A stretch of DNA of 15,909 bases from an uncultured Collinsella sp. (GTDB taxonomy: Bacteria; Actinomycetota; Coriobacteriia; Coriobacteriales; Coriobacteriaceae): the NCBI GenBank assembly GCA_900549245.1, contig URNQ01000018.1, forward strand, positions 1 to 15,909. The letters run 5' to 3'. The notes beneath the pieces were generated by a model. It saw only the letters and a list, made by a program, of their open reading frames with translations, had not been told where the DNA came from and did no database searches. This document shows positions 7,257 through 14,676 of the stretch, piece after piece. The position numbers and the translations under genes were made by a program. Within the stretch, counting starts at the first letter, position 1, and each line of letters begins with the position of its first letter.

Positions 7257-7786
7257 AGCAGTCCACGCTCCAAAAGCATCTCGGCACAAAGGTAGGAAAC
7301 GTCCTCGAAGGACTTGTTGCGAATATCAAGGGTAATATCGGCGGCCTGGCGATACAGCGGACGGCGATGCTCAAACAGGCGCGCAGCGTGCTCGGGCGAG
7401 CGGAAATCGGGCCGGGTATCGGAGCGGCGAATCTGGCGCAACGAGTCCTCAAAGTCGCCTTCGAGGTACACGCATATACCCATCTCATGCATCAGCTCAA
7501 TGTTCACCGGCGTCTCGACGATGCCACCCCCGCACGACACCAGCAGGCTGCGCTCGCTTTGAAGCGAACGGAGTGCCGAGGTCTCAAGCTCGCGAAAACG
7601 ATCCTCGCCCTCGGTCTCAAATATCTCGGTAACCGACTTGCCACATCGACGCACAACCAAACGATCGGTATCGATAAAACGCCGCTTGAACATAGTGCCG
7701 ACGTTGCGCGCGAGCGTCGATTTGCCCGCGCCCAAAAAGCCGATAAAGAAGATATGGTCGCAGCCGTGTTTGATGTGCTGAGACAT
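7253..7786 (-). CDS. aroK: Shikimate kinase
   Basis: This cytosolic enzyme phosphorylates shikimate to shikimate 3-phosphate with ATP. The 177-residue protein carries the P-loop GFLGAGKST (16-24), the shikimate-binding DTD (39-41), the GEDRFRELE segment (60-68) with the conserved arginine, CGGGIV (85-90), the lid region RRSDTRPDF (120-128) and RRPLYRQAAD (141-150). All expected substrate-binding features are present, in contrast to the AroB-like neighbour downstream. The ATG at 7786 lies 8 bases after the HAD phosphatase stop, with only a weak AGG upstream. Confidence 0.94.
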   Translation of the reverse strand: MSQHIKHGCDHIFFIGFLGAGKSTLARNVGTMFKRRFIDTDRLVVRRCGKSVTEIFETEGEDRFRELETSALRSLQSERSLLVSCGGGIVETPVNIELMHEMGICVYLEGDFEDSLRQIRRSDTRPDFRSPEHAARLFEHRRPLYRQAADITLDIRNKSFEDVSYLCAEMLLERGLL

Positions 7787-7794
7787 GGCGAAAC

Positions 7795-8292
7795 CTATTC
7801 CTCGCAGGGAAGGTCGCGCAGGGCCCGGCGCTCAAAGATACGGAAGATCTGCGTGTACCACAGGTCCTGGATTGCCTGCGGCTTGACCAGAATAGTGTCA
7901 ACGCCGGCAAAGTTACCGCTCCACACGTCCGTGTACAGCTGATCGCCGATCAGCACCGCCTCGTCTGCCGTGGCGCCAAGGCGCTTAAGACCCGCCTTCA
8001 AGGCAAACGGGGCGGGCTTCATGGCGTGGCTGATGGCCTCGAGTCCCAGCTCGCGTGCAGAGCTCATGACCTGATCGCGATGCCAGTTGTTGGACACCAT
8101 GCACAGCTTAAAGCCTTTGGCGCGGGCGGTATCGAGCCAAGCGGAAACCGCGGCGGGAACCTGCTCGGTGTCGCGCGGAACCAGAGTGTTATCGCGATCG
8201 AGCAGAATGGCGCGTTTGCCGTCGGCCCACAGGGTATCAAGGTCGATGCGATCGACCGAGGCAACGTATCGTTTGGGGCTAAAAATCCTCAT
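7795..8292 (-). CDS. YqeG family HAD IIIA-type phosphatase
   Basis: This 165-residue protein has all HAD motifs: the nucleophile motif LDRDNTLV (31-38; D32 and D34), motif II VSNN (66-69), a lysine in MKPAPFAL (91-98), and GDQLYTD (116-122). These match the YqeG/Gep4-like subgroup, some members of which dephosphorylate phosphatidylglycerophosphate. The substrate here is unknown. In Bacillus yqeG neighbours aroE, so a position next to aroK is in keeping with an old link to this group of genes. The ATG at 8292 was chosen because it lies one base after the mltG stop (TAGCATG). Longer in-frame starts would lie inside mltG. Confidence 0.9.
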   Translation of the reverse strand: MRIFSPKRYVASVDRIDLDTLWADGKRAILLDRDNTLVPRDTEQVPAAVSAWLDTARAKGFKLCMVSNNWHRDQVMSSARELGLEAISHAMKPAPFALKAGLKRLGATADEAVLIGDQLYTDVWSGNFAGVDTILVKPQAIQDLWYTQIFRIFERRALRDLPCEE

Positions 8293-8293
8293 G

Positions 8294-9727
8294 CTAATTC
8301 CAAGACAGTTGATGCTCTTCGTAGGTTTGCGAGAAGTACTCCTCGTCCTGCGTAATGTAGAAATACAGGTCATCGGAGTCGGTTGGCTCAAGCGTGGCCT
8401 TGAGTGCCTCGAGCGACGGAGAGCAGATGGGCGTGGGTGGCAGGCCCTCGTGCTTATAGGTGTTATACGGGCTATCGCTCTGCAGGTCGTCGGCGGTAAC
8501 CTCGCCACCGGTGACATACATCATGGTCGCATCGCTGTTGAGATAGCGCAGACCGTCGAGCTTGCCGGCAAGGCGGTTGTAGAAGACCGAGGCCACGTGT
8601 GCACGTTGATCGGCGTTGAGGCCCTCGCGCTCAACGATAGAGGCCAAGTTGACGATGTCGTAGTCGGACATCTCCACACCGTAGCGCTCCTTGATCTTGG
8701 CTTCGCAGCTCGCAAAGTCAAGCGACTTGTACTCGGTCTTAAACTGATCGAGCATGGCGCGAATCACGTCATCGGCCGTCGGCGAATCACCTAACGAATA
8801 GGTCTTGGGGAACAAAAAACCCTCGAGCGAGTCGTTGGCGGCGCCCTTAAGGAAGCTATAGTCGTCCACGTAGTTGGAGGCCTTGGCCTGGTTGAGGAAG
8901 TCTTCCTTAGAGATGCTGTCGTAGGCCTGGGCCACGCGGTCGGCGACTTGATCGACTGTCAGACCCTCAGGGATAGTCAGCGCATTGGAGCCCGCGTTGG
9001 GGCCTTCCATGAGCTGCTGAACAACCTTGGTCGCATCCATGAGTGTGGTGAACGAGTAGGTGCCAGGCTTAAGCGACATATCGGCGTTAAGCTTTTTCAC
9101 CGCCGCGTAGTAATCCTTGGGATTTTCGACGATATGGTTCTCGGAGAGAATCGAGGCGATCGTATCGCCCGAAGCACCGTCGGGAATGGTCACCGTAACT
9201 TGCTGGCCAGCAGCGACTTTCGCATCCTCACCGGCAAAGAAGCCCTTAACGGCAGGTACGACAAAGAAAGCGATAGTAGCAAGCGCGATTACGGCCACCA
9301 CAACGCCGATGATCATAGGAACCGGAGAACTCTTCTTTTGAGCACCGCGACGAGCATGCGTGTTGTAGCTCGAGCGAGTCGCCGGAGCAACGCCATGCGA
9401 CCCGCGAGCGTGATGCGAATGCGATTGGGGGGCCTGCGTTCGCTGGGTAGGTGCCTGTTGCTTAAAGCGAGCACCGCCTGCAGGCTGAGCCGAACGAGCA
9501 GTGGGCTGCTGAGCCGCGTGAGAAGCCGGATACTGAACCGAACGAGCAGAAGGCTGCTGACCCGTCCGTTGAACAGGTTGGGCCGAACGAGAGGAGGACT
9601 GCACCGGGCGCGCGGCAGACTGAGCTGCGCGCTGGGTCGGCTGTGCCGGACGCTGGCCAGGCTGGGCAGGGCGCGACGCCGACTGACGTGTACAATTCGG
9701 CTGGCGCGGATCGGAAGCGCTAGGCAT
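8294..9727 (-). CDS. mltG: Endolytic murein transglycosylase MltG with long low-complexity N-terminal tail
   Basis: MltG cleaves nascent glycan strands at the outer face of the membrane and is thought to set strand length. The 477-residue protein has a Gln/Pro/Ala/Ser/Arg-rich cytoplasmic tail (about 10-132), a single membrane segment (PMIIGVVVAVIALATIAFFV, 137-156) and an extracellular region. In the latter are IPDGASGDTIASIL (LysM-like, 181-194), IPEGLTVDQVADRV (252-265), FLFPKTY (304-310), the catalytic segment LASIVEREG (361-369, likely catalytic E366) and LPPTPICSPSLEALKA (429-444). A core MltG is about 340-360 residues, so the tail is an addition. The ATG at 9727 has AGGAGG six bases upstream and overlaps ruvX by 8 bases. 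Confidence 0.95.
   Translation of the reverse strand: MPSASDPRQPNCTRQSASRPAQPGQRPAQPTQRAAQSAARPVQSSSRSAQPVQRTGQQPSARSVQYPASHAAQQPTARSAQPAGGARFKQQAPTQRTQAPQSHSHHARGSHGVAPATRSSYNTHARRGAQKKSSPVPMIIGVVVAVIALATIAFFVVPAVKGFFAGEDAKVAAGQQVTVTIPDGASGDTIASILSENHIVENPKDYYAAVKKLNADMSLKPGTYSFTTLMDATKVVQQLMEGPNAGSNALTIPEGLTVDQVADRVAQAYDSISKEDFLNQAKASNYVDDYSFLKGAANDSLEGFLFPKTYSLGDSPTADDVIRAMLDQFKTEYKSLDFASCEAKIKERYGVEMSDYDIVNLASIVEREGLNADQRAHVASVFYNRLAGKLDGLRYLNSDATMMYVTGGEVTADDLQSDSPYNTYKHEGLPPTPICSPSLEALKATLEPTDSDDLYFYITQDEEYFSQTYEEHQLSWN
9485..9564. repeat. Pair of imperfect 32-bp direct repeats inside mltG
   Basis: The segments 9485-9516 and 9533-9564 agree at 28 of 32 positions and share CCGAACGAGCAG. 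They encode part of the low-complexity tail of MltG (SAQP/QQPTARSAQP-like units) and suggest growth of the tail by in-frame duplication. Weaker copies of the same unit occur to about 9690. Confidence 0.7.
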
Positions 9728-10148
9728 GCGAAACCTCCTCGTTTTTACGATCAAGCCACGTCTGCAAAAACAGGCTGGCGGCAATCATGTCAATCTTGCC
9801 CCTCATCTGCTTTTCGTTGAGGCCCTGCTCGCGCAGGATACGCTTTGCCTCTTGCGAGGACAGGCGCTCGTCCTCAAACTCCAACGGAAGATCGAGCTCG
9901 TCGGCAATCTTTTGCGCAACAGCGGCAACGCGCTCGGCCTGGGGACCGGGCTCACCGGCCATGGTCAGGGGACGCCCACTTACCAGGATATCGGGCTCAT
10001 AGTCCTCAACCAGGTAGCGGAACGTCTTGGCCATACCGGTGACCTCTGCAGCCGGGAGCACCTTGACAGGCATCGCCATCTTGCCATCACGGCTCGAGAC
10101 GGCGATGCCGATCCTGGTCTCCCCTATGTCCAGCGCAAGCGCGACCAC
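9720..10148 (-). CDS. ruvX: Holliday junction resolvase RuvX/YqgF family (GTG start)
   Basis: RuvX/YqgF has an RNase H-like fold. It has been proposed as a Holliday junction resolvase and, in some species, as an rRNA-processing nuclease. The 142-residue protein shows the N-terminal acidic motif LALDIGETRIGIAVS (4-18), then ILVSGRPLTMAGEPGPQA (54-71), FEDERLSSQEA (91-101) and the C-terminal KIDMIAASLFLQTWL with an acidic residue. These provide the expected catalytic acids. The start is GTG at 10148, 17 bases after alaS, with AGG eight bases upstream. The order alaS-ruvX-mltG is common in Gram-positive bacteria. Confidence 0.94.
   Translation of the reverse strand: MVALALDIGETRIGIAVSSRDGKMAMPVKVLPAAEVTGMAKTFRYLVEDYEPDILVSGRPLTMAGEPGPQAERVAAVAQKIADELDLPLEFEDERLSSQEAKRILREQGLNEKQMRGKIDMIAASLFLQTWLDRKNEEVSHA
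9734..9739 (-). promoter_or_regulatory. Ribosome binding site that fixes the mltG start
   Basis: AGGAGG on the minus strand lies 6 bases before the ATG at 9727, inside the end of ruvX. It favours this start over the in-frame ATG at 9784, which lies deeper in ruvX. Confidence 0.8.
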
Positions 10149-10165
10149 AGTGACTACCTAGATTC

Positions 10166-12823
10166 TTAGGCGCCGAGCGCGGTCTTAGCGGCCGCGAGGG
10201 CATCGGCGATGCCGGCGGCGTTCTTGCCACCGGCCTGGGCCATGTTGGGACGGCCGCCACCGCGACCGTCGGCCGTCGAGCCGATCTGCTTGATCACGTT
10301 ACCGGCGTGGAAACCGGCCTTGACGGCGTCATCGGAGCCGGCGGCGAGCAGGGCCGGGGTGCCCTTCTCGGTCACGCTGGCGACGACGCAGGCGACAGGA
10401 CCGGCGACCTTCTGGTGCACGGTATCCCAGACGTTGCGCAGGTCGGCAGCCTCAAGGCCCTGGAGCTCAGCGACGACGAGCTTGTAGCCGTCGAGCTCGA
10501 CGGCGCCCTCGATGGCGCTGGAGATAGCGTCGGAGGAGCCACCGGTCAGTGCCTTCTTGAGCTTGTTGGAAGTCTCGCGCAGCTCGGCCTGCAGGTTCTC
10601 CACGCGGGCGGGAACCTCATCCACGCGGCACTTGAGCGCAGCAGCGGCGGCGGCGACGAGCGCCAGACGGTCGGCCATGTAGTCGAGAGCACCCTTAGAG
10701 GTCACGGCCTCAATACGGCGGACGTTGGAGCCCGTAGAGGACTTGGAAATGATCTTGAACAGGCCGATCTCGGCGGTGTTGGCGGCATGGGTGCCACCGC
10801 AGAGCTCACGGGAGAACGGCTGGTCCTCGGCGCCCACGGAGACAACGCGGACGACGTCGCCATACTTCTCGCCAAACAGGGCGACAGCACCGGCGGCCTT
10901 GGCCTCGTCGATGCCCATGACGCGGGTCACGACCGGCTTGGAGGCGAAGATCTGCTGGTTAACCAGGTCCTCGACAGCCTTGAGCTGCTCGGAGGACAGG
11001 GCCTCGAAGTGCGTGAAGTCAAAGCGCAGGTGCTCGGGCGTCACCAGCGAGCCAGCCTGGGAGACATGCTCGCCCAGGACCTGCTTAAGCGCAGCGTCGA
11101 GCAGGTGGGTGGCGGTGTGGTTGCGGCGCAGGAAACCACGGCGCTCGGCGTCGAGCGCGGCGGTCACGGTAGCACCGACGGTCAATGTGCCCTCGGCAAC
11201 GTGGGCGACGTGAGCATACAGGCCATTGTGGTTCTTGGTATCGGAAACGGTCAGCGCAACGCCCTCGGCGAAAAGCTCGCCGGCATCGCCCTGCTGGCCA
11301 CCCATCTCGGCGTAGAACGGGGTGCGGTCGAGCACGACCTCGACGTCCTCGCCGGCGGCAGCGGACTCGACGGACTCGACGTTGCGCACGATGGCAACAA
11401 CCTTGGCGCCTACGATCGCATCGTTGTCATAGCCGTCGAACTCAGTCGCGGCGACCTTGTCGGAAAGTTCGACCCACACGTCGTTGAAGCTGCCCCAGGC
11501 GTCGCCCTTGGCATTGGCGCGGGCGCGGGCCTTCTGGTCCTCCATGCAGGCGGTGAAGCCGTCCATGTCGACGTCGTGGCCAGCGGTGCCGGCGATCTCG
11601 ACGGTCAGGTCGATGGGGAAACCAAAGGTGTCGTGCAGCTTAAAGGCAACGTCGCCCGGAAGGACAGCACCCTCGGCAAGCGCGGCCAGGGCCTCGTCCA
11701 GGTAGACGCGACCGTTGTCGAGCGTCGTGGAGAAACGCTCCTCCTCGGAAGCGACGATACCCTTGACGAGCGCGACGTTCTTGAGCAGCTCGGGATAGGC
11801 CTCGCCCATCTGGGCGTTGACCTCATCAATGAACTTGGTCAGGAAGGCGCCCTCGATGCCCAGCAGGCGACCGTGGAACACGGCACGGCGGAGCAGGCGG
11901 CGAAGGACGTACTCGCGACCCTCGTTACCGGGGAGAATGCCGTCCGAGATCATAAAGTCGACGGCACGAGAGTGATCCGCGATGATGCGCAGGGAGCGGC
12001 TGGGACCGGAGTAATCGTCGGCGTCATAGGTCTTGCCGCTGATCTTCTCGCCCAGCTTGATGAGGTGCTGCATCAGATCGCCGTCGTAATTAGCGGTCTT
12101 GTGCTGCATGATGGCGGCCATGCGCTCCAGACCCATGCCCGTATCGAGGTTGCGGTGCGGCAGCTCCGGCATGGAGCCATCCTCCTGGCGGTCGTACTGG
12201 GTAAACACGAGGTTCCAGAACTCAAGGAAGCGATCGCAGTCGCAGCCAGGCTTGCAGTCGGGGCTGCCGCAACCGACCTCCTCGCCCATGTCAAAGTAGA
12301 TCTCAGAGCACGGACCGCAGGGACCGGTGGGGCCAGCGGCCCAGAAGTTGTCGTCCTCGCCCAAGCGGGAGATGTGGTCCTCGGCAACGCCCAGGGAGCG
12401 CCATACGTCATGGGTCTCGTCGTCCTCGGTAAAGACGGTGAAGTACAGGCGATCGAGCGGCAGCTTGAACTCCTTGGTGATGAGCTCAAAGGCCCAAGCG
12501 CAGGCCTGCTGCTTGGAGACGCCGCCAAAGGAGAAGTCGCCGAGCATCTCAAAGAAGGACAGGTGACGGCCGTCCTCGCCGATGCAATCGATGTCGTTGG
12601 TGCGGACGCACTTCTGGCAGGAGATCGCGCCGATCTCCTTCATGGTCTTCTTGCCCTGGTAGTACTCCTTAAACTGATTCATGCCGGCGTTGGCAAGCAA
12701 CAGCGAAGGATCGTCGGGGACGAGGGGCGAAGAAGGATAGAGCTTAAGACCGCGCTCCTCAAAGAAGTTGAGGAACTTAGAGCGAATCTCGGCCGTAGTC
12801 ATTGACGGGTAGTCAGCACTCAT
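10166..12823 (-). CDS. alaS: Alanine-tRNA ligase
   Basis: AlaRS charges tRNA-Ala and edits mischarged Ser and Gly. The 885-residue protein is full length. It has the class II catalytic domain (IRSKFLNFFEERG at 13-25, LSFFEMLGDFSFGG 88-101, NLDTGMGLERM 225-235), a tRNA-recognition domain (IIADHSRAVDF 280-290, NEGREYVLRRLLRRAV 300-315), an editing domain with zinc residues in NHTATH (H569, H573) and CGGTH (C675, H679), and a C-terminal domain ending GGGRPNMAQAGGK (855-867). A cysteine cluster (GCGSPDCKPGCDCDR, 184-198) is of a type known in this family. The ATG at 12823 was chosen because GAGGAG lies 9 bases upstream. The next ATG (12802) lacks a site. No T-box leader is seen upstream. Confidence 0.98.
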   Translation of the reverse strand: MSADYPSMTTAEIRSKFLNFFEERGLKLYPSSPLVPDDPSLLLANAGMNQFKEYYQGKKTMKEIGAISCQKCVRTNDIDCIGEDGRHLSFFEMLGDFSFGGVSKQQACAWAFELITKEFKLPLDRLYFTVFTEDDETHDVWRSLGVAEDHISRLGEDDNFWAAGPTGPCGPCSEIYFDMGEEVGCGSPDCKPGCDCDRFLEFWNLVFTQYDRQEDGSMPELPHRNLDTGMGLERMAAIMQHKTANYDGDLMQHLIKLGEKISGKTYDADDYSGPSRSLRIIADHSRAVDFMISDGILPGNEGREYVLRRLLRRAVFHGRLLGIEGAFLTKFIDEVNAQMGEAYPELLKNVALVKGIVASEEERFSTTLDNGRVYLDEALAALAEGAVLPGDVAFKLHDTFGFPIDLTVEIAGTAGHDVDMDGFTACMEDQKARARANAKGDAWGSFNDVWVELSDKVAATEFDGYDNDAIVGAKVVAIVRNVESVESAAAGEDVEVVLDRTPFYAEMGGQQGDAGELFAEGVALTVSDTKNHNGLYAHVAHVAEGTLTVGATVTAALDAERRGFLRRNHTATHLLDAALKQVLGEHVSQAGSLVTPEHLRFDFTHFEALSSEQLKAVEDLVNQQIFASKPVVTRVMGIDEAKAAGAVALFGEKYGDVVRVVSVGAEDQPFSRELCGGTHAANTAEIGLFKIISKSSTGSNVRRIEAVTSKGALDYMADRLALVAAAAAALKCRVDEVPARVENLQAELRETSNKLKKALTGGSSDAISSAIEGAVELDGYKLVVAELQGLEAADLRNVWDTVHQKVAGPVACVVASVTEKGTPALLAAGSDDAVKAGFHAGNVIKQIGSTADGRGGGRPNMAQAGGKNAAGIADALAAAKTALGA

Positions 12824-12869
12824 AGAGGGAATCTCCTCGGTTTCACATCGAAACAGTTCAAACGTTACG

Positions 12870-12897
12870 ATATTACCATCCCACCGCGCCTGTGCAA
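12870..12897 (-). promoter_or_regulatory. Candidate promoter for the alaS operon
   Basis: On the minus strand TTGCAC (12897-12892) and TAATAT (12875-12870) are separated by 16 bases. This places transcript start near 12863 and gives a leader of about 40 bases. It directly follows the T-run of a terminator. Both hexamers are imperfect. Confidence 0.4.
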
Positions 12898-12925
12898 AAA
12901 AGAGGGCCGCCAAACAGCGACCCTC
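12896..12925 (-). terminator. Intrinsic terminator for the sigma factor/AI-2E permease unit
   Basis: On the minus strand GAGGGTCGC (12925-12917) pairs with GCGGCCCTC (12910-12902), with one G-U pair and a loop of 6. Six T residues follow (12901-12896). The nearest minus-strand gene upstream of it is the permease, whose stop is at 13264. The mRNA would therefore have a 3' untranslated region of about 340 bases that crosses the plus-strand small gene. Confidence 0.8.
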
Positions 12926-12962
12926 CAGCGAAAGTGCACGTTATTTAGTACTGTGCGATCCT

Positions 12963-12995
12963 TTGAAAAAGGACTGCTGTAGAATTACATATAAG
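12963..12995 (+). promoter_or_regulatory. Possible promoter region of the small plus-strand gene
   Basis: This AT-rich stretch holds TTGAAA (12963-12968), TAGAAT (12980-12985) and TATAAG (12990-12995) just before the small gene. No pair has ideal spacing. TTGAAA with TACATA (12986-12991) has 17 bases between them but a weak -10. Confidence 0.3.
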
Positions 12996-13005
12996 AGTCA
13001 CCCGG

Positions 13006-13011
13006 AAGGAG
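13006..13011 (+). promoter_or_regulatory. Ribosome binding site of the small plus-strand gene
   Basis: AAGGAG lies 6 bases before the ATG at 13018. This is an ideal site and strong support that the small frame is translated. Confidence 0.8.
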
Positions 13012-13017
13012 CGATCG

Positions 13018-13257
13018 ATGAAAAGCAAACGATTTTTCCTCAATGCACTTCTGTTAGCGGCACTTTTAACGCTATTGGCTTTCTCCTGCTGGTACGCAAA
13101 CCAACCAGCATTTGGCTACGTGTTGTATGCAGTAATGTCCGGCGATAAGGCTTATTACACTTTACGCGCAATTGACATTCTCTTTTTCTATGTTGCCGGT
13201 CCCTTATCAATCGCTTTGCTCGCGTTTCTTGTCATTTATAACTTCAAGAAACGTTAA
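13018..13257 (+). CDS. Small two-segment membrane protein of unknown function
   Basis: The 79-residue product is not recognised. It begins MKSKRFFLNALLLAALL and has two predicted membrane segments, about 7-28 and 54-76, joined by an extracellular loop of about 25 residues with several Tyr residues. Both ends are basic (KSKR and FKKR), which by the positive-inside rule puts both termini in the cytoplasm. The gene is AT-richer than its neighbours and uses codons such as TTA, TTT and ATT that are less common around it. It is the only plus-strand gene here and is convergent with the AI-2E permease gene, with 6 bases between stops. It has a strong AAGGAG site. The whole frame is antisense to the predicted 3' untranslated region of that unit. 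No function is proposed. Confidence 0.75.
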   Translation: MKSKRFFLNALLLAALLTLLAFSCWYANQPAFGYVLYAVMSGDKAYYTLRAIDILFFYVAGPLSIALLAFLVIYNFKKR

Positions 13258-13263
13258 TGGGGC

Positions 13264-14676
13264 CTATTTAGAATCCGAATCGTCCATGGACCCGTCGATG
13301 CCGGTTTTGGTATCGTCATCAGAGTTGGAATCGTCATCCTTGGCGAAGGGATTCTTGAAGAAACCCGTGGCATCGGGCTGAAGACCCGAGAGCTTGATCC
13401 AGGGATTATCGAGCTCGGGCTTGGGCATAGCCTTGGCCTCGGGCGCGGTCTCGTTGCCGATGAGCTCGGACTCATAGATGAACGTATCGTCCCCGAGCGC
13501 GTCATAGGCGGCGACCGGGTTGCCATCGGCATCGCGGTACGGCGTGCCCTTAAACACGGCGCCGTCATAGGCCACAAGCTGGCGGCCGGTCTCGTTCTCA
13601 AAGTAGTAGACGAAAATGCCCTTGAGGGCTGCGCACAGCGGAATGGCAATGATCATGCCAATAGGACCCATGAGTGCCGAGCCAATAACGAGCGCCGTGA
13701 GGCTCATGATGGGATGCACCTGCACCGAGCTCTGCATGACCTTAGGCGAAATTACGTTATCGGTGACGTTTTGAGCGACCATCGTCACGATGAGCGTCCA
13801 TAACGCCAACATGGGGCTGAACATGAAACCGAGCACTGTGGCGATTGCTGCGCTCACCCAGGGACCGACGACCGGAACCAAATGCATGATGCCGGTAAAG
13901 ATGGCCATGAGCGCCGCATACGGATGGCCGATGATCATAAAACCGATAAAGGCGAGGAAACCACCGCAGATGGACGTCACGACCATACCGCGCATGTAGC
14001 CGCCGACAGAGCGAGAAAGGATGGCGACCATAAAGCGGTACGAGGTCTCCTTCTCCTGACCGATGATGGTGCAAATCTCGTGGTGCATGCGAGGGTAGTC
14101 GCAGGCCATCCAGTACGCAAGCACCAGACCAAGGAAGATCACGAACAACTGCGAGGCTGTATTGGTGATGAGCGGGAACACACCGCGGCCAAGCTCGGCA
14201 GCGATCTGAGACACATACTTCGATGCCACGGCAACCAGCGACGAAAGATTATCGTCCAGATACTCCTTGAGCGGCGTGTTGTTGAGCGTCTTGGCATGCG
14301 AGATCATCTCGTTGAGGTCGCCACCCGCAACACGAAGCTGCTCGGGCAGGCGGCTCAGGACTTCCATGATCTGACCAAAGAGAATCGGCGACAAGATGCA
14401 AACGACACCGACGAGCACAGCAACGACCACAATAAGCGCGATAAGCGAACCGATGCCGCGATTCACGCCATGGTGCTCGAGCCAGTTGGTGATCGGGGAC
14501 ATCACAAAAGCAATGATGGAGCCGACGGCAAGAAACTCAATAACCGGTGCCAGGATGCCCATAAGGTTAAAGATGACGGCGGCGATGACGATGCAACCGA
14601 CGACAGCCCAAATGCGAAGCGTCAGAATGCGGGTATCGCGCAGCGTGCGGTCGGTTTGTTGGGGGTGCTCACTCAT
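13264..14676 (-). CDS. AI-2E family transporter (PerM/YdiK/TqsA-type permease)
   Basis: AI-2E-family proteins are polytopic membrane proteins. Individual members export autoinducer-2 or act in ion transport, and the substrate cannot be inferred. This 470-residue protein has about eight membrane segments: two near 24-60, one at 77-100, one at 173-191, and a cluster across 228-355. Family features include the glycine/proline-rich GIMHLVPVVGPWVSAAIA (262-279), AQNVTDNVISPKVMQSSVQV (301-320), HPIMSLTALVIG (321-332) and GPIGMIIAIPLCA (337-349). Residues 360-470 form an unusually long hydrophilic tail ending in a run rich in Asp and Ser. The ATG overlaps the sigma factor stop (ATGA) and has no good separate binding site, so translation is probably coupled to the sigma factor. 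Confidence 0.9.
   Translation of the reverse strand: MSEHPQQTDRTLRDTRILTLRIWAVVGCIVIAAVIFNLMGILAPVIEFLAVGSIIAFVMSPITNWLEHHGVNRGIGSLIALIVVVAVLVGVVCILSPILFGQIMEVLSRLPEQLRVAGGDLNEMISHAKTLNNTPLKEYLDDNLSSLVAVASKYVSQIAAELGRGVFPLITNTASQLFVIFLGLVLAYWMACDYPRMHHEICTIIGQEKETSYRFMVAILSRSVGGYMRGMVVTSICGGFLAFIGFMIIGHPYAALMAIFTGIMHLVPVVGPWVSAAIATVLGFMFSPMLALWTLIVTMVAQNVTDNVISPKVMQSSVQVHPIMSLTALVIGSALMGPIGMIIAIPLCAALKGIFVYYFENETGRQLVAYDGAVFKGTPYRDADGNPVAAYDALGDDTFIYESELIGNETAPEAKAMPKPELDNPWIKLSGLQPDATGFFKNPFAKDDDSNSDDDTKTGIDGSMDDSDSK

Noticed and set aside
9485..9690. A CRISPR-like repeat array
   Set aside because: The repeats are imperfect, in frame, lack regular spacers and encode the low-complexity tail of MltG.
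10307..12805. An 832-codon open frame on the plus strand opposite alaS
   Set aside because: It mirrors alaS codon by codon in GC-rich DNA. The translation resembles no known family, and alaS on the other strand is certain.
12824..12895. A T-box or other riboswitch upstream of alaS
   Set aside because: The leader is only about 40 bases if the proposed promoter is used. It holds no T-box consensus or antiterminator/terminator pair. The nearby terminator belongs to the preceding unit.
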